Below are positions 1-12,000 of a DNA stretch of 64,000 nt, piece after piece. The notes under the pieces are model-generated. The model worked only from the letters and a program-made list of their open reading frames with translations, was not told the origin of the DNA and ran no database searches. The stretch lies in assembly GCA_034336665.1 (NCBI GenBank), contig JAPFBE010000002.1, positions 5,502,146-5,566,145 of the forward strand. The letters are read 5' to 3'. This DNA is from Luscinia megarhynchos. Its lineage: Eukaryota; Chordata; Aves; Passeriformes; Turdidae. Position numbers and translations under genes: made by a program. The number at the start of each line of letters is the position of its first letter. The first letter of the stretch is position 1.

Positions 1-47
1 TCATATCATATCATATCATATCATATCATATCATATCATATATCATA
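1..47. repeat. (TCATA)n pentanucleotide microsatellite, cut by the window edge
   Basis: Eight exact copies of the 5-bp unit TCATA run from base 1 to base 40, followed by a slightly degraded extra unit (TATCATA). The array starts at the first base of the window, so its true length is unknown. It is non-coding. Confidence 0.95.
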
Positions 48-2917
48 AATGTTGTCATGTACTTACGAACTGCCAAACCAAAATCAAACTATTCCCTGAC
101 AGACAATAAGAGTTATGCCACACATATTTCAATGCCACAGTGCAGATTATGATACAAAATCCATTGCAAGCAATAGAAGCTAATACTAAGAAATATAAGC
201 AGTAACAAAAATGTATGGATTTTATTAAAAGGACTTGACAAAATGATATTGTGAATGATGCCATAATACCTTGGTCTTCTTAAGTAAATAAAGTCAGCAA
301 ATAAAAGCAATTTAGTTTTTATTCAGTGGACTACAAACAGGATGCAAACAGAGGTATTTACACTCAGGAATAAGGTCACAGTAGTGAAGAAGTGCAGCAA
401 TTGGTTTCAGTCCGATATATGTATTTTTTACGTAATATGTTTCAGAAGTACCACATAGTAGTAAATATGTACAGACAAAAACCACAAAACCTGTTACTAT
501 GTGATTATCTATAACATTGCTCTCAGAACACATTCAGAGACAACTCCCTGAAGTAACCAAATTCATTGTTTTGTTACTTTTTACAAGGAGTGCAAAGCTA
601 GTCACTGCAGAGTTAATACTCCTTTTCCTCCTAATAAATCCTATAAACTGACATAGACTAATAACCAGAAATGCCACCTGAGGAAAGGGACAGTGTCAGG
701 AAAGACCTGATTGGTATTTTTGATGTCTGCTGGCATTGCAGAATTTGCCTTTCTGAACAAACCAGAGATTCCGTATTCAAAATAGTAGTATGTAGTTTGT
801 TTTCTTTTCCAGAAAACCCTTTTATTATAAGACACTATGGCTTGGCAGTCTGGAGAAACAGAGGTAGTGGCAAATGTTTTAATACAACAGATTATAATGG
901 AAAATGTGGAGTAAGTTCATTGAACCTGAAACTCTATGGGAGCATACCAGTTCTCACAGGATTTTCTAAGGAAAAGCAGCCTTGGAGTCCCAGTGTGAAA
1001 CTGTGAAGATCAAGGACAGCCAACAGCTCACAGGTGGTTTCTGTGGATGTGAAACTTGACCTCAGAGCTCTTTTTCAGACAGTTGCTCACATACTATGTA
1101 AGATTCTTAAAACTGGGCCATATTATGGGCACTCATTCTCATTGTAGCTGCCCCACTTAACATGAAAAAATCAAGCCAAGAAAGAATTTCCCTAGCTGCA
1201 AGAAGGAGATTAGGAGAGCCTTACACTGGAAGGGCCATCATGAGGCTGGTGAAAGACAGCACAGAGCTGGATAGATGCCCCTAGCACAGAGGAGTTGGCT
1301 GATCTGCATGTTTGTGATAGCAAGCAAGTACACCCACACCTTCTTTGCAAGATGGAAAAATTTTGAAGATGTTTCCTGTCCCCCCCTTTCCCCATGCAAC
1401 AGGAACATTTTTTATGACATGAAAATTTTCCCAGAAAAGAAAATGTATTTACTGCCCAGCTCTTCATACTGCATTTTCCCCCTCACAGCTTATATAATCA
1501 TTGTTTAAAATTATTACTTGTAAAAACAGTTCCTACTCCTATGAAAAACCTCAGTGCAATCTGTGGTATGTCCTAAGTAAGGACAGTTTTTCTGAACAAT
1601 GTCCATAGGAATGGGGCCCAGTGTAGACATTTTGTATGTGTAGCACTTTTCACAAACAAAAATAATGAAGTATCATTACCAAAAGTGGCTAATTTCTGAT
1701 AAAGTTAGTGAAATTCACTGCTTCTATTTCACCTTTAAGAATTTTTTACTTTGTAAAGAACTGGCTTGAACTTCTTTCCAGATAGTTCTGACCATCTTTG
1801 CCTCAAAAAAGGAATTTAAATAGCAGCTCCTCATTTCTCACTGCTGTTATTACATCAGAAAATGCATACTCTTGACTCTTTTCATATGGCTCAGCAGACA
1901 GAAACACTGAAGAAAACCTCCTTGCAAGGAGCATTCTTGTGTTGACAGGAAAATTGACAATATGACCTAGTAGGACTTTTCCATCTCTAATTTCCCTAAG
2001 TCTACTACTCCTGTGGGGAAAAATAACTTGTCAGCAAATATATTATAGAATAAAATACCACAGTAAAAATAGTTACAGAAAATAACTGACCAATTCCTTG
2101 ATGTAAGATATGAATGTATTTATTCTTGTTACTTATTCCTAACTGAATATGTTCCCAGATTCTGCACAGTCAAAAGTCTCAAGTAGCAGCAGCAATCAAA
2201 TAAATCTACAAAGCAACTCTCAAATACACAGGAAATTGAAGTAGTTCAATCAAAACTTTGTTTATTTATCTGCACAATATATTTTTTAATCTTCTAGAAA
2301 AATCATACATTTTGCAAAAACATGGAATTCAAAGATAAATGGGTAATGCCAATATTTTTCAATTGCCCTATGCACCACTTTTTTGTGGAAGAGGGGAGAA
2401 GGATTAAGGTCAGTCTAGTACAATCTTTAATTCAGACAAATTTTAAAAGGCAAAATAACCAAATTGTTGGAAATACCTGAAGAGATATCTTTCTTTCAAA
2501 CAAACATCTAATCAGAAATCTGCATTTAGCACCATAAAACCCCAGAAAGGGTGGCCAGAGCCAGATCCTGCCCACAACAGCGCTCTCACCAACAGTTACC
2601 TTTAGTATTTTACTTATTTCCAGGCATTAGGACAGTGAAGAGAAGAGCACCAAATCAGGATTTTATCTAACACTACCCACAATGACAATAATCCTTAGGT
2701 ATCATTGCTGATAAAACAAAATTCTTTTAGGAAGAAAGGGGGAGCATATGTTGACCCTCCTTGAAATTTTTCTGACTTGCTATCCATCCAGACACCATTA
2801 TCCCATTTTTTTTCCATCCTATTCTGCTCTCTCCACCAAATCTGAATCTCTTTTTGTGTATAGCAGCAAAAGCTATGGTGTCTTTCTCAGTCCATCTCAG
2901 TTATGGGCTTCATTATC
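48..2917. other. AT-rich DNA with no recognised feature
   Basis: I see no recognisable exon, RNA gene or repeat here. The longest open frame (111 codons, + strand, 671-1006) has no motif I recognise and a composition like its surroundings, so it is probably a chance frame. A short C/T-rich patch lies near 1378-1392. Confidence 0.5.
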
Positions 2918-3033
2918 ACAGAACCATAGAAGTGACAAGGAACAAACAAGGATCATCAAGGCCAACTCCTAAGCCATGCACAGGCTAACTACAGAAATCA
3001 TACAATGTATCTGCAAGCATTGTCCAAAATCTC
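2918..3033 (-). mobile_element. CR1 LINE 3'-end fragment, antisense
   Basis: The stretch opens with CACAGAACCATAGAAGTGAC and continues with GGATCATCAAGGCCAACTCC, the reverse complement of the usual CR1 3' tail (repeated ATTCTATGAT-like ends, then 'gatcatcaagtccaac'). The later part, with CATGCACAGG, ATCATACAATGT and GCATTGTCCAAA, resembles the CR1-J type of 3' untranslated region as I remember it. The copy is short and diverged, and no coding sequence remains. The right boundary is approximate. CR1 copies are usually 5'-truncated, which fits a tail-only fragment. Confidence 0.75.
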
Positions 3034-3220
3034 AAAACAAGGGAGATTATGTAAGATGATCTCTAATCAGGATAAATTCTCTAACAGAAAATAAGATTTG
3101 ATTTTCTATAATGCAGCACTTGATATGTGCAGTGAATTGTATCTTGTGAATTCATGAAGTCCTGTTGCATCAGTATTGGTCTGAGAAACCAATATTCCTC
3201 TTGCATTTGTTTCTTGAGTC

Positions 3221-3314
3221 TTTTTGGGGAATTTTTTTTTTTTGGTTGGTTGGCAGTTTTGGGGTTTTGATATTGTTGATTCGGGTTTTTTTGTTGTTTG
3301 GAAATTTTTTTTAG
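3221..3314. repeat. T/G-rich low-complexity tract
   Basis: Nearly all bases on the + strand are T or G, with runs such as TTGGTTGGTTGG and GGGGTTTTG broken by poly-T. The tract has no fixed period and is a degenerate keto-skewed tract. Similar tracts, on either strand, recur elsewhere in the window. The short open frames read across its complement (rich in K, N, P and Q) are artefacts of this composition. Confidence 0.8.
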
Positions 3315-6300
3315 CATTGTAAAGTCTCAGTCTAGACTCTACCCAACTGAATGCATGAAGAAAGTAATGAAACACAGTATTGTCTGCTAATGTGATTAAT
3401 TATCCATAATGGTTATCGGAGAGCCATATTTCATGATATAAATATATACATATATTCACTATAAGATCCTTCCTGTGTTTATCCCACGGCTTGGGGATTA
3501 CCACAGCAGTATATCACAGATAAAGTAGTCACGAGCAACTTACAAAACTCTTACATTAATTACAGGCATCCACAGAATAGTTTATATATAGAATCTACAT
3601 AGAAACTGTACCATATTCAATTGCATATCTAGCAGGTAAGTTTCCCTATTTTCAGCTTTGGGTATGATTAAAATGAGTAGCATGTGAAATTGAAGTTGTG
3701 TTCACAATGTATGAGCATTTGCAGTCAGAATCTACAGCATAACTCAAAACTGTGAGATAAGATAGAGTCTCAATAACTGCCTTAGTAAAGTTCACATGCA
3801 TTTTTTAGCAGTGTAATGTGACCTATACTGTATTGGTTAAGGTTCCAGAGTATTCATTTTATGTGGAATATGTTAAACTATCAGCCAGTTCTGTAAAAAA
3901 TCACCCTCCCCCTTTTTTTTTACACGTGCATTCATTACTGTGAAAGCATAACTCCTTGAATAAGTATCTTGGATACTGTAATATGATTTTTGGCACGTTA
4001 TTTTTGCTTTGAAGTAAATTACAGAGCAAGTCCTCCACATTTTTTCCTGTCTGAATCAGTAATGTCTGTTGCATTTATACGGGATCCAAAACTATGGACA
4101 AAGGAAGGTTGAAGGAGAGGGAAAGAAGATAGTTGATTATTGGTTTTAAACACATTAAGATTCCAGGATTTTTCTTCTTCACTTTTTTTCTTTTTGTTTA
4201 ACTTAAAATATAAAAATATTCTGTGCATCTCGAGGTGCAGATACAGGCTGCCTTCAGAAATGAGGGCAATCTCAAACTCCAGCACAGACCAGGTCTGTAT
4301 CTCTGGGGAGTGGCCACCCCATTCAGAGCTGCAAGTGCACCTAAAGGCAGCAGGATCACAATTTCAGATCTTGTTCATGTCTTTGAAATGGCATCATATA
4401 AAGAGATAAAGGCTCAGTAGACCATACATGGCTGTATTAAGACAAAAATGTCCTTCTTCTCAGGCAACTCAGGGGTTTTCTTCATCTGCAGATTCTCTTT
4501 AGGAGTCAGTGGAAAATATCATTAAGAAGTCGAGCTCTTTAATATGGATTAGGTATCTGTGATCTTATGTCACCACAGGGTAAGGCAAAAAAACCAATTC
4601 CACAAACAAACAAAATCCTCTCCAACAACTTAGCTTGAGATGAGAAAATGGAGAAAACAGGTAATCTTTCTTCTGCAAACCACAGAAAAAGCCAAATTTT
4701 AACACATGGAGTGATATGCCTTACTGTGGCATGGCTATTTTTTTCTTTACCTTGCCTTCAGTACTAGACAAAAATACAAAACCACATTAAAAAAAAAAAA
4801 AAGTAAGAATTAATTAATGAACTTAAAGCATTAAAAGATGGAGTCCAGAAATTTATGGGAGCTGCTTATAAAGCACTTTTCTGCTCAGATATGTGTAATA
4901 GGATTTTTGTAATTTACATTACTTCTTACTTCACCACCTGTGAGTTACAGACCTTTGTAATTCTCCTGTCAGGATTTAAATATCAAACTATTGTCCAGGC
5001 TTAGCATTCTGTAACTATCAATATTTTTTTCTCACCTTGTCAGAACCTCCTTCATTATTTAATCAGGCCATGAACATATCTCACCAGGCACAGATACTAA
5101 TAGAAAAATCATAAAGAATAGGTTTTCTCTTACACAGGAAAAGAACTTTTATTTTTCTGTATTTTAGTGCCATAGACTCTTCCAGCTACAGCACTATTAG
5201 CTTCCAGCTAATTAACTCATGTACGAAAGTCCCACATCTCCGAGCAAGGATTGTAGCACACTGCATCAGGAAAGCGTGCCTGCTCTGCACTATATGCAGA
5301 AGAAAGCTTTCTTGCCACACATAGATTCATATGTATGTTCCTCTACTAATACAAGATTTCAAAAAAGAAGCTTGGGATAAAAATTTCCCCATATTCATTC
5401 ACCACCAGTAAACTGATCTAATAATTAGTGATGCCCAAAGTTGAATTACCTTTTTATTGAGTCCACTTCATATAAGAATAATTTTTAACATGGGGGTCTC
5501 TGACATCATCTAGCTGCTTCAAATGTGGAAAATAAAACAAGTGTCTATTTTGAATCCTGGTAATTTAAAAATGGGACAACCTACAAAAATGTTGTGGCAG
5601 GCTGTGCATGCATGTGTTGGGAGTGGCAGGCCAACTCTTTATTTTCTTCTGTATTTTCTTCTTGAAGCACTACCTTTTGTCCATAGCCAGTATTGTTTCA
5701 GGAGTGATTTTAATATGTTAAAGATGGGCTTGCAACAAATGCTCTCACCACTTTTTAATTATTTCCATTGGATTTCAAAGCAGTCATAATGCAATTTACA
5801 AGAAAAGAAGATTTCTATAACTGCTTGAGAAAGCTTTATCTGTTGCATCATGGACATTTGGAAGTTTAGCTGCACAAGATTGTATTTTTTTACTCTTCCA
5901 AGAAATGGAATGATTAGGAAGACAATTAACATGTGTATCTGAGAGTCTCACAATATTATGTGTCAGAATTAGAACCAGCCACAGCCCCAAACGAGAGTAT
6001 GAAATGACAGAAAGCTCTAAGGTAACAACCAGGTGAAAGTCTGCACTCTTTGTGGAAGAGTGACTTATGTTTTACTGATACAGGTAATCATTGCATAATG
6101 CAGGTTAATTAAAATCACATAACTGACTCAGGGCAGATGGGTATCAGCTTATCAAAGACCTACTATGCTGCCTTTTCCAAATAAGGAAGAAGAGCCAAAA
6201 AAAGCATGTGACTTAAGACATGCAGCAGATCAGCAGCATTAAAATGCAGAATATTAAATTTTGAGTAATAAAGTCAGCAAGAAAGATGCAGGTTAAACAA

Positions 6301-8919
6301 AAGAATCATGTGAAGGGAAGGGACGACATACTCTATCTCTCGAGGAGAGCTGGAAGCCCCTCCATCCCTGAGCTGGGTGAGGAGGTTGCAGGGGGGCTTT
6401 GGGGCAGGGCAATCCCTAGCCAGTAGAGGAGAGGATGCCAACCTTCACTACCCTCTGGTTCTAGTTATTGCTCTTATGTATGATGGTTCCTTCAGCAGTT
6501 TGGGATCCACACACTAGCTTTTCCACTTCCCTGCTAGCTCCCAGGCATTCTTCCCTGAGAAGGTTAAATGCAAACATTTCCAGCCTCTTCGGTTCAGCTT
6601 CACCTTCCAGACTACTGGAGGAGCTATAGCTGCTGCACAGCACCTTTTTTATCTCTGACACAGTTATTTGCAATGTGTATGTACTCTCTATCCTCTAGAT
6701 CACAGTGTGTAGATTTTCCCTAGTACACAGGTCAGGGTCTCTTCTGTTTTGCATAGATTTTCTTCCTATTGCTAAGAAATCCTAGTGATGCCAATAGCTA
6801 CTGTGATGACACTGCTATATTTTGAAACTAAAGGTCTGTATGAAAACTCAAAATCTAGGTGCAAGGAAATTGGTTTAGAAAAATAAAATTATTAAGAGGC
6901 AAGATATCTTCTCAGCAAATTGGCCTGAGACTGGGAAGAAAGCAGATACATAAATCAGAGTTTTAATTTACACTGAACTCAAGTAAGACGACTTTAAGAT
7001 ATATCAGAGGTAGGATCACTATTCTGACTGTGCAGAGTTGATAAACACCAAATTTTCTGATCATATTTGACAACGGCCTAACTGCTGCCATTGACATCAG
7101 GGCTAGGAGGAAGTGGAATCAGTGAGTTCAATGGAAATAAACCTGGGACAGTAGCAGACACACCTGAAAACTGTGATGATAGTATAAATCATGCAAGTAT
7201 AAGTTAAACACCACATTGAAACAAAGTTATACTGGACAAGGTGTCAGCTAAGGAAAACTAAAGCCACGACACCTAGAGAAGAGACAAAGACAGGGGCCAA
7301 TTAATTTAATTTAGAGAAAAAATTAAGTCAAATAAGCATAATATTTCCATCTGGAAATACTTTTTTTGGGTGAGTTTCATAAAGCAAAGATTGCAGGCTT
7401 CCTTTTTGTGCAATGTTCTGATTATCTGAAGACACATACTTAAAAGTCTTTGCTAAAATGTAAAAAATTACAATCTGCAAGTGCAAGACTTTTTTTCAAT
7501 GAAACAACATCGATCTTGAAATTGAAATTAGATTTAACGGTTGAAATACTTCACTGCAGAAGCTCTTAGTTATGGTACATGGGAAAAAATTATGCATGCT
7601 TTGTTCTTAAAATGAACACATATTTTTAAAGTTTTTCATCAACAATTTTTAAAATATTTACAATTATTTAGAATATCCCAAAAGCTCATTTTTATTGATT
7701 TCAGGCATTACACTAAGTCTCAAAACTTAAAAGTGATAATGTCATACAATAAAGAAATTGAAAGTGATTAAAATTGAGAGGTTTGCATAACATTCAGAAA
7801 GAGTACACATGGAAGTATCAAAATCTTCTAGAAACAGTGTAGAACTTCTACATTGCTTTCTGTATATTTTGCATCTAAGAGTTAATAACTGTAACTATAA
7901 AAAACAAATAAATATGTTGTTCAGTACTTCTTCACAGAATTTAGGCATTAGTATTTGACTTGCTGCCCTCTATTCCACTTTTATAGACCAGCTATGTTCC
8001 AGGTTATTACAATCAAATACATTATATTTGAATAAAACTCCTCATAATAAGAAAAGAAATAGGATAGTGTTCTACTTTCAAGCCAAGACACTAACTTTTA
8101 TAAATTCTGAATTGTGCCTATGATAGCTTTATTAAACAATAGTATATTTTGTTCTGAGCTATGCTGTATTAAAAGGGTTTCTTAAAATATGTTCTGTCTT
8201 CTTTGATGATCGTTTTCTTACAAAGATAATTCAAACCAGCAAGGGCCCACCCAGTCAGAGCAACAAAAGGTCTAGTCCTTGATGAGCACTATTTGTAAGC
8301 ACTCACTACTAATATTAATTAATTTGATAATTTATCCTCTTTTTCTATTCATCAGTTGTCTCCATGTGGTTTAAATATTCATTCTCTATTCAAAAGTATT
8401 CACACTGGATGAATATCATTCCTCTGTGGAAGACCAGCATAAGGCATATGCATCACTTCAATCCTCTGAATAGGGTTCAAACAATTCTGAAAACACTATG
8501 TTGTTTCTCAGCTCACGAATAAATTTCACCATTTGAATAGACGTAGATTCTTTCTGAACTGCTTGTTGCAAGTCACTCTCTGTGCTTCAGCTGTGCTTCA
8601 GTGCAGTGTCTTAGATATCAGCTCCATAGGGTCAGATGTTTGTTTTTGCACTTAGTGGTGCATACACAACACTTCCTAAATACCTAGCCCTAATGCAATG
8701 CATCAGTGATTTGAGCTCAGTTTATGAGACAAATGCAGACCAGCAGCCTGTACCTGCCTGTGCTCTCCACACAGCCCATGGGCTGATCACACACACTGCA
8801 TCTGGAACCTTCAAACACCCTGAACAAATGTTGAAAGTCTTTCCATTTCAACAAGATTTCTGTTGAAAAACAGATACTGAGAGATATCCAGAGGATATGT
8901 TTAACTTTGGACTCGTAAT
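3315..8919. other. AT-rich DNA with no recognised feature
   Basis: I find no recognisable gene or interspersed repeat. A somewhat less AT-rich patch lies at about 6310-6620. It carries a 70-codon minus-strand frame (6461-6673) with no motif I know. Short A runs occur, for example at 4789-4802. A 14-bp perfect palindrome (CAGCCCATGGGCTG) sits near 8771-8784. Confidence 0.45.
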
Positions 8920-9066
8920 GGCAGAGATCATCATCATCTAGGTCAGGACATGGTGCTACTAACACCAGCGCTGGGGTTCAATCCCCATATTAGCCCTTCA
9001 CTTCAGAGTTGTACTTGATGGTCCTCGAGGCCTTTTCCAATTCAGATTAATCTGAATTCTGTCATC
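8920..9066 (+). mobile_element. tRNA-Ile-derived SINE with a CR1-like tail (TguSINE1-like)
   Basis: The element is a chimera. The 5' half matches tRNA-Ile: an anticodon-arm-like stretch GGTGCTACTAACACC (8951-8965; tRNA-Ile has GGTGCTAATAACGCC), then a T-arm/B-box GGGGTTCAATCCCC (8971-8984). The anticodon position reads ACT rather than AAT, and the A-box region near 8928-8941 is degraded. The 3' half, from GTTGTACTTGATGGTCCTCG to ATTCTGTCAT, is a CR1 3' end in sense orientation. tRNA-derived SINEs mobilised by a partner LINE share its 3' tail, so the head-tail order is informative. This is the architecture I know for passerine TguSINE1. The family name is from memory, and the start is approximate. 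Confidence 0.8.
9039..9058. repeat. 20-bp perfect palindrome in the SINE tail
   Basis: AATTCAGATTAATCTGAATT equals its own reverse complement. It lies directly after the CR1-like CCTTTTCC motif in the SINE tail, where CR1 3' ends usually have a less symmetric linker before the terminal ATTCTGTGAT. It may be chance mutation or a subfamily feature. Confidence 0.9.
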
Positions 9067-12000
9067 TTACACCAAGCATGCCAGAGCACTCCTTAGTGAC
9101 TGGATTTCTTATGCCCAACTTCACAAACAAGCAAGCAAAAAATTAAGCAGGAAACCATAAAGAAGATTAGCTTTTTAAAACCCGAAACAAAGGGAATTAG
9201 TTTAAGTCCCAACTTTGCTCTTTTTTTGCAAGTATTCTGCCAATAAACTTTTTCCTAGATTTTATGTACAAAGCAATCCCAAAGAGTGAAATTGATTGCA
9301 AATTTTAAATAATTGTAGAAATGCAGAAATATTTTTGAAGCTCTAGCACTGACCAAGCACTTTCTCACTAATTTTTTTTATAGTTCAGTATCATAATTAA
9401 ATCGAAGTTGAAGCAAACAGTTTATCCTCCCTAACCAACAAATTCATCAGAAAGTTACTTTGAGAGTGAAAGATAAGATAAAAGGGAGCTTTCATTAAGA
9501 GCTCAGACAGAACTTCATTCATCCTCCAAAATCATTATGCAGACTGGCAAAGAATGAAAGGTAGCAGTGGGAGGAATGAAAAGACATTCTTATACAACAA
9601 ATATGCTACAGAGATAAGCAATAGAAAATGGTGCTGTATAGACTTAAAAGTTCAGCTAAAAAAATCCTTTGCTATGTAAAATTGACACAGGTTAGCCTCA
9701 TTGCCTATTAATTTTACTGGAAAGTTTTAAAAGATATGGCTCTGAGAACACGATGTCAGATTAGGAACTGAAATTTAAACAGATGCAACCTACAGAACAG
9801 ACAAGGCCATTTCTAATCACCTCTGCCCTTTGCCACTGCAAGCTTCTACAAAGTTAAAAAGACCCTATGGATCAACAAGGGAGCTCAGGAAAGCGGCTTT
9901 CACTTACATCTGAATTATGTATGGGCAGTACAATGACATACAAGTACTCAGAAAACAAATAGCAGAGTGCTGCGTGCTGCATGTCCCCGACACACATCTG
10001 GGCTATGTCCCAACGACATAGACCAGCTACACTTCTTTCTCTGAGTAAAGTGTACTGTCTGAGCCACGAATTATGAGAAACTAGCAAGGGAATGATAGAT
10101 CATGTTCTGAAAACAGCCAGTATGTCCATGCCTAACTTCTACCTTTTCTTCGGGCTTTCAAAATTTTTCCCACAGAGAACAGGGGGTTTGTGTGCAAAAT
10201 GGGAGCACAGTAAGAAAACACAGTAAACACTACATAAATGTTCAAATAGTGGACCCTTGAGAAGTGTTATTTTACTTTTTTTTGCTGAAGCAATTATCTC
10301 AGTTTGTTCAGTAGAAATGCAAAGTTGTTTTAGTTGTAACTGATTATCCTTACTGTCAACTTGGAAATTCATTCATACTTTGGTTGCTAATTCTAAAAAT
10401 TATGGGGTGAGACTTAAGCTCTTCAAAACAGAACTCCTAGTGTTAACCAGGATTTCACTGTAGGAGTCTATTTTCTCTCTTGGAGCACAAGACTTCTTGA
10501 TTTATGCCACATAACAGGAGGAAAGATTTGCACATCCTTTAAAATCCCCACCTTCCCCCGACAACACAACATAGAATGGTGTGTGGCATTTCATGAAGTT
10601 AAGTAATTTAATTGGTGGAATGAAGCAGGCACAGCTCCTTTGAAAGTAATTTTTACACCCCCCCCCCCCCCCCCGTTTATCCTGGGATTTAGGTTGGCTC
10701 CCACTGTCAGCTATCAGTTGATAGTTACAGCAATTGCAGTGACAGCATGAATCATAATGCAAAAAACATGCTACATATCGAATGATAGATGAGACAATTT
10801 CAGACCAGTTCCTACTGGATCATTTTTTGCAATACATTCAACAAATCAGAATATCTCCTGACTTGAATCACACAGCTTGATTTTGAAATTTTAACTACTG
10901 AACTGTGTGAGGCAGTGTCCTCATTGCCTGTGACATGGAGGAGCTTGAGTCAGATGGTCACCTGTCATTTCAAACAAAAAATCCTGTAATTTTCATGTGA
11001 GCTCCTTGTCCTACCTCTTTCCCAGATGCATCAGTGTCAGGTTGGTTCAACAATCAGTTTCTCTAAGGGGCATGAGAATATATAGCTTTGCCATACCATC
11101 TCTGCAGCTTTTGGAAAAAGGCTATAGTTTCCCCTACGCTCCATAAGCTCCATGGTCTTCAAACTTACTGCCAAGAAAATGTAAACACACAATCCCAGCC
11201 AAATTAGGCAGGTTCTGCCTAAAGCAGCAAGGTTCAGAGAGAAATCTTTTAATACTTTCTTATTTAAAAATCCATCGTATTCCTTATGACCTCCAGAAAA
11301 CTGTTAGGAGTAGAATAGAACTGGCAGTCTCTGGAGATCCTACAGAAAGAAGATGTTCCCACTTTCCCAGGCTGCTTACAGGAATGTAAGCACTCCTACA
11401 CAACATAGAAGAGAGGTAACTTTTTTTACCTATGGTATTTTTCTAGAGCATTTGTTTCAATTTTAATTTTTTTCTCCCCTGAATAAATGAGGAAGAAAAG
11501 GGGATTGGAAAAGTTTGTTTCACTGCATCCTACCATATATTGTGTAAATAATACTTTACCTCTCTGTGTTAAAATATGCAAATTCTCTAAGCCGTGTCGG
11601 TGGCGATGAAAAATGATAGCACCACATCTTATTCAATGATTCTTAAATTATACACTTGAGGAGGCACCAGTCATCACAACTTTCACTTTCACTTTTCTTA
11701 GGTGATTGTGTATTAGACAAGAGCAGTGAAGAAGCTTTGGCAATTAAAGTATTTACAGTCTTCTTTGCATCCAAAGCACTTCAGCCAGCATCCCATTACA
11801 TTTTTTAAGACACTGAAAATCCTAACAGTCACTTAAATCTTATTATATAGTAGTACTTTTAACTCTGGCTCATCCTTTTCCTAGCTCAAGTTATTTTGAC
11901 TTGTCTCATTCTCAAAACAATTTGAAAAACACTGGGAGAATTAGAAACATAACAGAAATCTTTAGACATTTCCATCCTCTACACAGAAGCACTGATAATA

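Noticed and set aside
8940..8990. A functional tRNA gene
   Set aside because: The acceptor stem and D arm are degraded, the anticodon position is altered, and the sequence runs straight into a CR1 tail, so it is a SINE head rather than a tRNA gene.
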